Source: JACMQX01 sp040385105 (GTDB lineage: Bacteria; Pseudomonadota; Gammaproteobacteria; Burkholderiales; Burkholderiaceae_C). Taken from it: a stretch of 64,000 nucleotides of DNA. A model generated the notes under the pieces. The model ran no database searches. It was not told the origin of the DNA and saw only the letters and a program-made list of their open reading frames with translations. Position numbers and translations under genes: made by a program. Position 1 is the stretch's first letter. Each line of letters opens with the position of its first letter. The stretch is from positions 4,423 through 68,422 of the forward strand of contig JAZKHY010000036.1 of the NCBI GenBank assembly GCA_040385105.1, read 5' to 3'. Shown here one piece after another: positions 1 to 7,120 of this stretch.

Positions 1-246
1 GCGGGCAAGTGTGCAGACTTTGTGCTGCTCAACAAGGGCATGACCGTCATGGCCATCATCGGGCTGGACGACACCAGCCGCAAAGGCAAGGAAGACGAAG
101 ACATTGCCCGCGACGTGATGCTCATGGACGCAGGCTACAAGGTCATCCGCTATGCGTCCCTGCCCCAACCGGTGCGGCTGCTGGCCGACATGCGCGGCAG
201 CATTGACGGCGTGCCGACGACGCTGGGCGGGGCCGGGACGGACTGA
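1..246 (+). CDS. DUF2726 domain protein, C-terminal fragment
   Basis: This reading frame is open from the first base of the window and ends at TGA 244-246, so the N-terminus lies outside. The visible 81 residues contain the pattern KCADFVL, then a hydrophobic strand with LDD, an ARDVML helix and a second strand (GYKVIRY). This is how DUF2726 domains look, a small nuclease-like alpha/beta fold often found alone or behind topoisomerase-type zinc fingers. No catalytic role can be assigned from the fragment. The identification is family-level recognition only. The gene is followed by a convergent hypothetical gene about 20 bp away. Confidence 0.6.
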   Translation, partial: AGKCADFVLLNKGMTVMAIIGLDDTSRKGKEDEDIARDVMLMDAGYKVIRYASLPQPVRLLADMRGSIDGVPTTLGGAGTD

Positions 247-265
247 GCCGCCTGCCCGGCAGGCA

Positions 266-721
266 TCAGCCCGCGGCAGGCCTGACCGTCACCTCGGCAA
301 ACTTCAGGTGATGCATGAACTCCCGCAGGATCAGCAGCGTGGCCGCAAACTCCCGGCTGGCCGGGATGCCGTCCACGCTGGCGGGGCGGCCCAGCATCAC
401 GGCGGCCAGCCTGTCAAACAGGCGCTCCACAGCCTCCACGCTGAAGACGATGGTGCCAGCTGCGGCGGCGCCGCCCAGCAGCGCGATGCCGCGCACCGCA
501 GCGTCCGTGGTTTCCAGCGAAGTGCCCTCGGGGATCAGGCTGCGCACGCGCATCAGCTCGTCTTCCACGGCCATGATGGCGTTCTCCATCTCGGCCTCGG
601 TCGGCGGCTCGTGGCGGAAAAAGGCAGCGGCTGTCCGGCGCGAGCCCACGGCCAGCGTCAGCACGGCGCCTGAGTCCAGGCGAATGAGCGTTTCGTCCCC
701 CGCGATGTGTAAAACCGTCAT
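266..721 (-). CDS. conserved hypothetical protein, about 151 aa
   Basis: This is a 151-residue soluble protein that I do not recognise. It starts at an ATG at 721-719, chosen because the frame upstream lies antisense inside the aldehyde dehydrogenase gene. The N-terminal third is strand-rich (MTVLHIAGDETLIRL). A helical segment with an acidic run (EAEMENAIMAVEDELMRV) follows, then a glycine/alanine-rich stretch (LLGGAAAAG) and a final helical half ending in VRPAAG. There are no membrane segments, signal peptide or metal motifs. It is transcribed divergently from the aldehyde dehydrogenase with about 60 bp between the starts, so the two may share a control region. Confidence 0.6.
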   Translation of the reverse strand: MTVLHIAGDETLIRLDSGAVLTLAVGSRRTAAAFFRHEPPTEAEMENAIMAVEDELMRVRSLIPEGTSLETTDAAVRGIALLGGAAAAGTIVFSVEAVERLFDRLAAVMLGRPASVDGIPASREFAATLLILREFMHHLKFAEVTVRPAAG

Positions 722-781
722 GGCGCCATCGTAAACGGAAGCCGTCAGGACAGTTCCGCGCGGCGGGTGCAAAATAGCGGG

Positions 782-2230
782 ATGACCACCTCCACCTACC
801 CCAACACCCAACTCTTCATCAACAACCAGTGGCAAGACGCCGAAGGCGGCAAGACGCTGGCTGTCTTCAACCCGTCCACCGGCAAGGAAATCGGCCGCGT
901 TGCCCATGCCAGCAAGGCTGACCTGGACAAGGCCGTAGCCGCTGCCCAGACAGGCTTTGAAACCTGGCGCGACATGACGGCCGATGCGCGCAGCAAGATC
1001 ATGCGCAAGGCCGCCGGCCTGATGCGCGAGCGGGCCGGTGCCATTGGCGCCCACATCACCCAGGAGCAGGGCAAGCCGCTGGCCGAGGCCAAGGGCGAGG
1101 CCATGGCCGCAGCAGACATCATTGAATGGTTTGCTGAAGAAGCCTTCCGCGTGTATGGCCGCATCGTGCCCGCGCGCTACAACCTGGCCGTGCGCCAGAT
1201 GGTGCTGAAAGACCCGATCGGCCCGGTGGCCGCCTTCACGCCCTGGAACTTCCCCATCAACCAGGTGGTGCGCAAGGTGGCCGCGGCCCTGTCGGCCGGC
1301 TGCTCGATGCTGGTGAAGGCGCCTGAAGAAACCCCCGCCGGCCCCGCAGGCCTCATCCAGGCCTTTGCCGACGCGGGCCTGCCGCCCGGCGTGCTGGGCC
1401 TGGTGTATGGCAACCCGGCTGAAATATCGAGCTACCTGATTGCCCACCCCACCATTCGCAAGATCACCTTCACCGGCTCCACGCCCGTGGGCAAGCAACT
1501 GGCCGCCATGGCCGGCCAGCACATGAAGCGCGTGACCATGGAACTGGGCGGCCATGCCCCGGTGATCGTGTGTGAAGACGCCGACATCGCCCTGGCCGTC
1601 AAGTCTGCCGGCGCCGCCAAGTTCCGCAACGCGGGGCAGGTGTGCATAGCGCCCACGCGCTTCCTGGTGCATGAAAGCATTGCCAAGGACTTCGGCCAGG
1701 CGCTGAAAAAGTACGCCGAAGGCCTGAAGGTGGGCGACGGCCTGACCGAAGGCACCACCATGGGCCCGCTGGCCAACCCGCGCCGCCTGACGGCCATGGC
1801 CGAGTTCACCAAGAACGCGGCAGAGGCTGGCGCCACGGTGCTGACCGGCGGCGCACGCATCGGCGACGAAGGCAACTTCTGGCAGCCCACCATCCTGGCC
1901 GATGTGCCCACCAACGCCAAGGTGTTCAACGACGAACCCTTCGGCCCCATGGCCGCCATCCGCCCCTTCAACACGATTGAAGAAGCCATCACCGAATCCA
2001 ACCGCCTGCCCTACGGCCTGGCCGGCTACGGCTTCACCAAGTCACTGAAGAACGCCGACTTGCTGGCGCGCAAGGTGGAAGTGGGGATGATGTGGATCAA
2101 CATGCCCGCGATGCCGTCGGCTGAGATGCCGTTTGGCGGGTTGAAGGACTCGGGGTATGGGTCTGAGGGGGGGTCTGAGGCGGTTGAGGCTTATTTGAAT
2201 GTTCGGGCTGTGGCGGTGATGAATGTTTGA
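782..2230 (+). CDS. NAD(P)-dependent aldehyde dehydrogenase, succinate-semialdehyde dehydrogenase type
   Basis: This is a 482-residue aldehyde dehydrogenase of the usual family length. The Rossmann-fold motif TPWNFP is near residue 153 (N155), the catalytic base sits in MELGG (E254), and the nucleophile is in GQVC (C288). It oxidises an aldehyde to the acid with NAD(P). The overall sequence is closest in style to succinate-semialdehyde or alpha-ketoglutarate-semialdehyde dehydrogenases (GabD-like), but the substrate cannot be fixed from sequence. The ATG at 782 is preferred to an in-frame GTG at 767 because homologues begin close to LFINNQW. It has no obvious operon partner; the downstream lipoprotein differs in base composition. 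Confidence 0.85.
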   Translation: MTTSTYPNTQLFINNQWQDAEGGKTLAVFNPSTGKEIGRVAHASKADLDKAVAAAQTGFETWRDMTADARSKIMRKAAGLMRERAGAIGAHITQEQGKPLAEAKGEAMAAADIIEWFAEEAFRVYGRIVPARYNLAVRQMVLKDPIGPVAAFTPWNFPINQVVRKVAAALSAGCSMLVKAPEETPAGPAGLIQAFADAGLPPGVLGLVYGNPAEISSYLIAHPTIRKITFTGSTPVGKQLAAMAGQHMKRVTMELGGHAPVIVCEDADIALAVKSAGAAKFRNAGQVCIAPTRFLVHESIAKDFGQALKKYAEGLKVGDGLTEGTTMGPLANPRRLTAMAEFTKNAAEAGATVLTGGARIGDEGNFWQPTILADVPTNAKVFNDEPFGPMAAIRPFNTIEEAITESNRLPYGLAGYGFTKSLKNADLLARKVEVGMMWINMPAMPSAEMPFGGLKDSGYGSEGGSEAVEAYLNVRAVAVMNV

Positions 2231-2242
2231 GGTTGAACTCGT

Positions 2243-3073
2243 GTGAAGGGCACTTTCCTTTCCGTCGTCAGCTTGCTGGGCGCTTGCGCGCATACGTCCG
2301 GTGCAAGCCCTGCACCTTCGCTGTTGACGGAGAGTGATCGAGTAATCACAGTTATCCAAGTCTGCGTGCCAAACAGGAAAGTGCAATTTGAGGAGACGCG
2401 GATTGACCTGACCTCGACACCCGTTCCTACTTCGCCAGAATATCGCAGTGCTGCTTCTTTAAGTGCACTAGGAATTGCTGAAGTCGGTTCGAATCAGGCA
2501 GTGGTTAGGCGCTGGATCCCTGGCGGCAAGACCGAAGACACTCAGAAAAAATTCATTGGCTACGGGCGAGTCGAGGAAAGAAATCGACTTCTTAGTGCTG
2601 CTGGCGAAACAATAGAACTGCGCGGCAATTCGGCTTTGGATCAGCCTATTTACGAGTCGGTAGGCCCCATTCCCAAAGAAACGATCGGTTTGAGTTTTTC
2701 CCTTGATCATGATCTTTTCGGCAAGATTGATTACGTCACGTTCTGGTACAAGATGCCTGCCCGTATTCCAGTTGGGGAATTTGGCGACTGGCATGCGCCC
2801 ATCACATGGGAGTCTAGAAACGACTCGGCGCGTCCACCCACTTCAATGTTCTCAGATCTCATGAATCGGCAAGGTATTACGCCGCGCACTCTCCCTGCGC
2901 ATGCACCGAAAATCAGGGTGCGACTGACGACGCACCAGCAGCACCTTAGGGATCGAGCATATTGGCAGAGAACTCAGTGGGCCGTGTCGAGAATCGTTAC
3001 CAGCGGGACTGCTGCCGAAGCACTCCAACGGCACTATGTTCCCGTTTTGCACGATCCGATTCCAGCTTGCTAA
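2243..3073 (+). CDS. putative lipoprotein, unknown function
   Basis: This 276-residue protein has a GTG start and an N-terminal hydrophobic segment ending in a lipobox-like SLLGAC at about residues 10-15, so it is probably exported and lipid-anchored at Cys15. The rest has no family I recognise. It looks like a beta-rich secreted domain with several WYKMP/WHAPITWES-type aromatic patches. Codons are visibly AT-richer than in the aldehyde dehydrogenase just upstream and the serine hydrolase downstream. It begins 12 bp after the dehydrogenase stop, but the composition change argues for independent, probably acquired, origin. The GTG start has no strong ribosome-binding site, so the start is uncertain. 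Confidence 0.5.
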   Translation: MKGTFLSVVSLLGACAHTSGASPAPSLLTESDRVITVIQVCVPNRKVQFEETRIDLTSTPVPTSPEYRSAASLSALGIAEVGSNQAVVRRWIPGGKTEDTQKKFIGYGRVEERNRLLSAAGETIELRGNSALDQPIYESVGPIPKETIGLSFSLDHDLFGKIDYVTFWYKMPARIPVGEFGDWHAPITWESRNDSARPPTSMFSDLMNRQGITPRTLPAHAPKIRVRLTTHQQHLRDRAYWQRTQWAVSRIVTSGTAAEALQRHYVPVLHDPIPAC

Positions 3074-3200
3074 CTGTTGCCTGGGATTCTGAGTTCGAGA
3101 CTTCCATCGGCGGGGTCCTTGATCAGATATCGAACAAATGTGCGATTCCCCCACATTTCTGACAGCCCGCATATACTCGTGCCGTCGCGCCTTTAAGCGT

Positions 3201-3417
3201 GACCGGGATTGGCGTCCCGTACCTCGTCGGCTCTCAAGCCGCAAACCTGCAAAGTCTTGCGGCTTTCGCATCTGTGTCCCTTTTAGGTGGCCCGGGTGGG
3301 GAGTTGAAAGACTCGCCGGAAAAGTCCGACTGGGCCGGTACGCCAACCTATCTGGGCCACCGCCACTCATCAAGAGTGGCGGTGGTTTGTCAAGCAAGGT
3401 TCACAGGGGTGCCCATC
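3201..3417 (+). ncRNA. candidate structured leader RNA, possibly C4-like phage antisense RNA
   Basis: The 217 bp before the NYN-domain gene hold several nested complementary segments. TTGGCGTCCCGTACC (3209-3223) can pair long-range with GGTACGCCAA (3337-3346). GCCGCAA/TTGCGGC makes a hairpin near 3238-3263. Two mini-hairpins (GAGT/ACTC and CGGA/TCCG) lie inside a GGCCC/GGGCC closing pair at about 3289-3336. A perfect 12-bp hairpin follows (3357-3385). The GGCCGGTACGCCAACC segment resembles, from memory, leaders preceding phage Icd/Ash-type genes, which carry the C4 antisense RNA. That link is inference; the pairing is visible. Confidence 0.4.
3357..3385 (+). repeat. perfect 12-bp stem-loop upstream of NYN gene
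   Basis: Arms CCACCGCCACTC (3357-3368) and GAGTGGCGGTGG (3374-3385) are exact complements around the 5-base loop ATCAA. Only TTTGT follows, so this is a weak intrinsic terminator at best. It sits 32 bp before the NYN-domain ATG and could end or attenuate the upstream leader RNA. Confidence 0.7.
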
Positions 3418-3870
3418 ATGACGAGAACCATCCGTCGCCCAAGACTCGCAGTACTCATCGACGCTGAAAACGCCTGCGCCGCCCATGCGGCCAGGGTCAT
3501 GGAGAAGGTGAGGGAATTCGGCCGGCCCACCGTGCGCTGGGCCTATGGCGACTGGACCACGACCAACCTCGTGCCGTGGAAGCGCATCGTGAGCAGGCTG
3601 GGCATCCGCCCGCAGCAGCAGTTCCGCTACCTCAAGGGCAAGAACACCAGCGACTTCGCGCTCGTCATGGACGCCATGCACATCCTCGGTTCGCGGCGCG
3701 TGGAGGGCTTCTGCATCGTCTCGTCCGACAGCGACTACATCGGCCTGGCCGCGCGCATCCAGGAGGCGGGGCTGCTGGTCTACGGGTTTGGCAACCGCAC
3801 GACCATGCAGGATTTTGTGGCGGCTTGTGATGAGTTTGTGTTTGTGGATGAGGAGGAGGGTGGGGAGTGA
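3418..3870 (+). CDS. NYN (PIN-like) domain protein, LabA/DUF88 family
   Basis: This 150-residue protein consists almost entirely of a NYN domain. It begins with LAVLIDAENA (first catalytic Asp), has TSDFALVMDAM in the middle and the FCIVSSDSDY motif followed by GFGN near the end, matching the acidic residues of PIN-like endoribonucleases. It probably binds Mg2+ and cleaves RNA; no partner domain is attached. The ATG at 3418 is chosen because it starts directly before the domain and follows a GGGGTG purine run; the frame upstream is the structured leader. The first palindrome (3873-3901) lies three bases after the stop. Confidence 0.8.
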   Translation: MTRTIRRPRLAVLIDAENACAAHAARVMEKVREFGRPTVRWAYGDWTTTNLVPWKRIVSRLGIRPQQQFRYLKGKNTSDFALVMDAMHILGSRRVEGFCIVSSDSDYIGLAARIQEAGLLVYGFGNRTTMQDFVAACDEFVFVDEEEGGE

Positions 3871-3872
3871 CT

Positions 3873-3901
3873 GTTTGAGGTCACAATTTGTGACCTCAAA
3901 C
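3873..3901. repeat. palindrome copy 1 (GAGGTCACAA type)
   Basis: A perfect palindrome: 14-bp arms GTTTGAGGTCACAA and TTGTGACCTCAAAC around a single T. It lies between the NYN gene stop (3870) and the zinc-ribbon gene. It is the first of four related copies in 850 bp, all intergenic. Confidence 0.9.
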
Positions 3902-3943
3902 ATCGCCTTGTCCCGGCAGCATCTTCAGATTGTGCTTCGTGCA

Positions 3944-4243
3944 ATGAAAAAGCTTATCGAGCCAGCGGGTCGTCCGCACATTTACTGCGCAAAGTGCCGG
4001 ACGGATGTCGTGCTTCCCTCTGCAGTTCCCGAAAGTGAAGCTGCGGCGCTTGCTGCTTTGTGCCGCCAGGACGCGATGCAGGCAATACGCCTGGCCCACA
4101 GCAAGTATTCACTCGATTTAAGGGAGTCGAAGGCGTTGATACTGCACATCACGCGCGTGAAGGGGGCGTGCAATCGTTGCGCGCGGCCGGTTGTTGCGCG
4201 GGAGTCGGCCTGCACTTGCCGTTCATTCAATCTTGACTGGTGA
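3944..4243 (+). CDS. small zinc-ribbon protein with L7/L12-like helix pattern
   Basis: This 99-residue protein has two cysteine pairs: CAKC near residue 16 and CNRC near residue 80, followed by a CTC near the C-terminus, so it is a likely zinc ribbon. Between them the segment DAMQAIRLAHSKYSLDLRES resembles the conserved helix of ribosomal protein L7/L12 C-terminal domains (pattern K..AIK..R...GL.LKEAK). I infer a small zinc-binding protein that may dock to ribosomes or translation factors; function is unknown. The ATG at 3944 lacks a clear ribosome-binding site, and GTG 3932 is an alternative. It is flanked by palindromes 1 and 2. Confidence 0.55.
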   Translation: MKKLIEPAGRPHIYCAKCRTDVVLPSAVPESEAAALAALCRQDAMQAIRLAHSKYSLDLRESKALILHITRVKGACNRCARPVVARESACTCRSFNLDW

Positions 4244-4272
4244 GCCGCCTCGACCCTCGCATACCGACCTTC

Positions 4273-4299
4273 TTTGAGATCACAAACTGTGATCTCAAA
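4273..4299. repeat. palindrome copy 2 (GAGATCACA type)
   Basis: 12-bp perfect arms TTTGAGATCACA and TGTGATCTCAAA around AAC. Relative to copy 1 both arms carry matching changes (GGTC to GATC and GACC to GATC), so the pairing is conserved. It lies between the convergent ends of the zinc-ribbon gene and the CopG-type antitoxin gene. Confidence 0.9.
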
Positions 4300-4306
4300 C
4301 GCCGAT

Positions 4307-4588
4307 TTACGTTGGGTCTGACGCTTTCAGATTGGGGAATTTTACCTTCCGGGCTTTGGACCAGTCCAAGTACTCCGTGGAGTCGTGGCTTTCCCAGAAC
4401 TCGCGCTCTTGTGCTTCGTTGTCGAAGACGGGAATTGCCGGCAGCTCACGCATGCACTCTCTCGAAGGTTGCGGCAGATCAACGTCTCCCAGCGATACGA
4501 AGCGACTCCGAATGCTCTTGAGCATTGCTTCACTGTCAGAAGGGGTCTGCCGGTTTGCATCGTCTATGGGCTTGTTGGACTTGGGCAT
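4307..4588 (-). CDS. CopG-type (BrnA-like) antitoxin, orphan
   Basis: This 93-residue protein ends with the signature of CopG-type antitoxins of type II systems (PF12441): a short ELPAIPVF strand, then EREFWESHDSTEYLDW and KVKFPNLK. Such proteins usually bind DNA as dimers and neutralise a BrnT-like toxin encoded just upstream. Here no toxin gene is present: upstream on this strand there are only palindromes 3 and 4 and then the divergent serine hydrolase. The start at 4588 follows a strong GGAGGAG six bases upstream, better than the longer frame. The N-terminal 40 residues are polar and probably disordered. Confidence 0.75.
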   Translation of the reverse strand: MPKSNKPIDDANRQTPSDSEAMLKSIRSRFVSLGDVDLPQPSRECMRELPAIPVFDNEAQEREFWESHDSTEYLDWSKARKVKFPNLKASDPT

Positions 4589-4645
4589 GTTCAGCTCCTC
4601 CATGAGGAGTCTACTTCCTGTCGGGCAGAAGGTTTTTTTGGAATC

Positions 4646-4672
4646 GAGGTGGTCACAAACTGTGACCACCTC
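4646..4672. repeat. palindrome copy 3 (GTGGTCACA type)
   Basis: Perfect 12-bp arms GAGGTGGTCACA and TGTGACCACCTC around AAC, the same centre as copy 2. It lies 58 bp upstream of the antitoxin start, where it could also act as an operator. Confidence 0.85.
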
Positions 4673-4686
4673 TGCGGGAATCGGTC

Positions 4687-4713
4687 TTTGAGGTCGCAAT
4701 TTGCGACCTCAAA
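4687..4713. repeat. palindrome copy 4 (GAGGTCGCAA type)
   Basis: Perfect 13-bp arms TTTGAGGTCGCAA and TTGCGACCTCAAA around a single T, the same architecture as copy 1 with compensatory A-to-G and T-to-C changes. It lies 14 bp from copy 3 and 33 bp before the serine hydrolase start. Confidence 0.9.
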
Positions 4714-4746
4714 CGCCATTACAGTGCGGCTCCCCGAAATTTCGAA

Positions 4747-5769
4747 ATGAGGGATGATCCATCCGCCATGAACCTGTCATCCCACCTCCATTCCCTGCTC
4801 GCCACCCACCCGGTCATAGGCGCCACACTCGCCGTCATCCGCAACGGCGCTGTCGCAGAAATCGCCGCCGCCGGCATCAAAGACGCCTCCACCGCCGACC
4901 CCGTCACCCCCCAAACCATCTTCGACGCCGTCTCCCTCAGCAAACCCGTGGCCGCCTGGGCTGCGCTGCAGCTGGCCGACGCGGGCGTGCTGGACCTGGA
5001 CGAGCCTGTCTGCCATTACGCCCGCCGCATCGTGCCGGACGATCCGTTGTCCGCGCTCATCACTGCCCGCCACCTGCTCACGCATACCGCCGGCCTGCAG
5101 AACACGCGGGAGAAGGACGAGGTGCTGCGCATGTACTTCGCGCCCGGCGCCTGGGCCAGCTACTCCAGCATGGGCATCATGTACCTGCAGGCGGCCATGG
5201 AGGCGCGCACGGGCGAGCCGTTCGAGGCGACGATGCGGCGCCTGGTGTTCGAGCCGCTGGACATGCGCTCGTCCAGCTATGTGTGGCAGGAGCGCTTCGA
5301 CGCCGACTTTGCGCGGCCGCATGACGATGGCCAGCCAATTGACAAGCATCGCCCGTCTGGCGCCTTTGCGTCGTATTCGCTGCAGACCACGGCGGGTGAC
5401 TACGCCGCCTTTGTGGCGGCCGTGCTCAGGGGCGACGGCTTGAAGGAATCAACCTGGCGGGACTGGTTCGTGGTGCAGGGCCATGCGCCCAAAGGCGCAG
5501 CCGTTCACCTGGAGAGCACGCCACCCGAGACGGAGCCCGATGTCGGCTGGGGCCTGGGCTGGGGCGTGGAGCCCAGTACAGGCTGCTTCTTCCAGTGGGG
5601 CAAGCGCGAGGGCGTGCGGTCCTTCGTCATGGGCAGCGTGGCGGAGCAGGCGGGATTTGTGCTGCTGACCAACAGCAACACCGGGCTGCGGCTGGTGAGG
5701 GAGCTGGCGGCGGAGGTGTTGCCGGGGGAGCATGCAGTTGTTGACTGGCTGGCTTGCGTGACGGAGTAG
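4747..5769 (+). CDS. serine hydrolase, class C beta-lactamase family
   Basis: This 340-residue serine hydrolase belongs to the beta-lactamase/DD-peptidase/esterase superfamily. The nucleophile motif SxxK is S63-L-S-K66, followed by the helix AAWAALQLADAG. The second motif, normally YxN, reads Y139-S-S141, an unusual replacement of Asn. The third motif region is WGKREG rather than HxG or KTG. There is no signal peptide, so it is probably a cytoplasmic esterase or amide hydrolase rather than a resistance enzyme. An ATG at 4768 is an equally possible start. It begins just after palindrome 4 and is followed by the flavoprotein 37 bp downstream. Confidence 0.75.
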   Translation: MRDDPSAMNLSSHLHSLLATHPVIGATLAVIRNGAVAEIAAAGIKDASTADPVTPQTIFDAVSLSKPVAAWAALQLADAGVLDLDEPVCHYARRIVPDDPLSALITARHLLTHTAGLQNTREKDEVLRMYFAPGAWASYSSMGIMYLQAAMEARTGEPFEATMRRLVFEPLDMRSSSYVWQERFDADFARPHDDGQPIDKHRPSGAFASYSLQTTAGDYAAFVAAVLRGDGLKESTWRDWFVVQGHAPKGAAVHLESTPPETEPDVGWGLGWGVEPSTGCFFQWGKREGVRSFVMGSVAEQAGFVLLTNSNTGLRLVRELAAEVLPGEHAVVDWLACVTE

Positions 5770-5806
5770 CGATACCATCTGCCATCAATAACAAGAAAGG
5801 CTGCAT

Positions 5807-7093
5807 ATGACAGACCGCATCCACGACCTCGCCATCATCGGTGGCGGCATTGCAGGCCTGATCCATCTCCACTACGCGCAGCAGGCGCAGCTGGACGTGG
5901 TGCTGCTGGAGGGCCGCGACCAGGTGGGCGGCCTCTGGCGTTCACTGCCAGCGTGGCAGGACATCCAGATATGCCCCGCTGACTGGACGGTGGGCGACCT
6001 GCCGCTGGCAGGGCCGATGCAGCCGCAGATCCTGGCCAACATCGAGGCCTGGGTTGACCGCTTCGACCTCTCGGGCGGCCTGCGGCTCGGCAGCCCCGTG
6101 AGCAACGCGCGCCACAACGGCAACTGCTGGCTGCTCGACACGCCGCAGGGCACGGTGAGCGCGCGGCATCTTGTGGTGGCCACCGGTGCCCACAACCGCC
6201 CCGTTGTTCCCGCGGTTCATCGACAAGGCAGCACGGTGCGCGAGCTCCACTCCAGTGCCCTGCGCGACCCGGCTGAGCTGTCAGGCCGCACGGTGCTGGT
6301 GGTGGGTGGAGGCGCCTCGGCGCTTGACCTGCTGGACCAGTGCGTTGAAAACAAGGCGCGGCGCATCCTGTGGGCGCATCGGGGCATGCGCTGGTTCACG
6401 CCCACCACCAAGCCCAAGGCTGTTGCCGGCAGTATCAGGCCGCTGGCCCGCATGCAGGCCTCGGGCATGCCGGTGGCGCAGCAGAATGCAATGATCAATG
6501 CGGACCTGAGCGGCCGCTACGAGAAGTTCGGCATCCAGGCCATCCGGCCGGAACGCCCGCTGGACCTGCGGCACGACCAGCTCGTCCCGGGCCGCGCACG
6601 GATGCTTGCGCACTTTGGAGACATTGAACGGCATGCCGCAACTGTCACAGCCATCGAAGGTGGCGAGGTGGTTCTTTCCAGTCAGCAGCGCCTGGCGGTT
6701 GACCATGTCCTGTGGGGCACGGGCTATGAAACCGACTTGTCGTACTTTGCAGACGAGCGCATCGCTTCAACGCGCAGCATCCCGGCGCTGGTGCAGCGCT
6801 GCGCCTGTGTGTTCCGCAGCATCGACGCGCCCGACCTTTATTTCCCGGATGTCGGGCTGGAGGGTGTGGGTGCAACCTGCTGGGCGTTTGCCATCGGTGC
6901 CCGGACGGTGATGTCCCACATCCGCGGGACTGCCCGGCTCGACATGGTGCCCACCCCCCACCGCCTGAACCACCTCGACCTGGTGCAACACCTGGTGGAG
7001 CGCGACCCGGCCGCCGGCGGGGCGGATGCCTGGAAGCAGATGCAGCAGATGGCCATGACGCTGCCTGACGACCAGCCCTATCCGCTTCCGTGA
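5807..7093 (+). CDS. FAD-dependent NAD(P)-binding oxidoreductase, monooxygenase-like
   Basis: This 428-residue two-dinucleotide-binding-domain flavoprotein has the FAD fingerprint GGGIAG at residues 12-17 with an acidic strand end (LLEG), then DQVGGLW. The NADPH fingerprint VVGGGASALD lies near residue 165. This order is that of flavin-dependent monooxygenases (FMO/Baeyer-Villiger type). The classical FxGxxxH linker is not obvious; ELHSSAL occupies that position. The substrate is unknown. A good AAGAAAGG ribosome-binding site precedes the ATG. Codon use matches the serine hydrolase upstream, and the two may be co-transcribed. Confidence 0.75.
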   Translation: MTDRIHDLAIIGGGIAGLIHLHYAQQAQLDVVLLEGRDQVGGLWRSLPAWQDIQICPADWTVGDLPLAGPMQPQILANIEAWVDRFDLSGGLRLGSPVSNARHNGNCWLLDTPQGTVSARHLVVATGAHNRPVVPAVHRQGSTVRELHSSALRDPAELSGRTVLVVGGGASALDLLDQCVENKARRILWAHRGMRWFTPTTKPKAVAGSIRPLARMQASGMPVAQQNAMINADLSGRYEKFGIQAIRPERPLDLRHDQLVPGRARMLAHFGDIERHAATVTAIEGGEVVLSSQQRLAVDHVLWGTGYETDLSYFADERIASTRSIPALVQRCACVFRSIDAPDLYFPDVGLEGVGATCWAFAIGARTVMSHIRGTARLDMVPTPHRLNHLDLVQHLVERDPAAGGADAWKQMQQMAMTLPDDQPYPLP

Positions 7094-7120
7094 ACCCGCT
7101 TGACGCCCCTTTACCGCCCC

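Noticed and set aside
3199..3417. 73-codon extension upstream of the NYN gene
   Set aside because: It covers the structured leader and is not protein-like; the domain starts right after ATG 3418.
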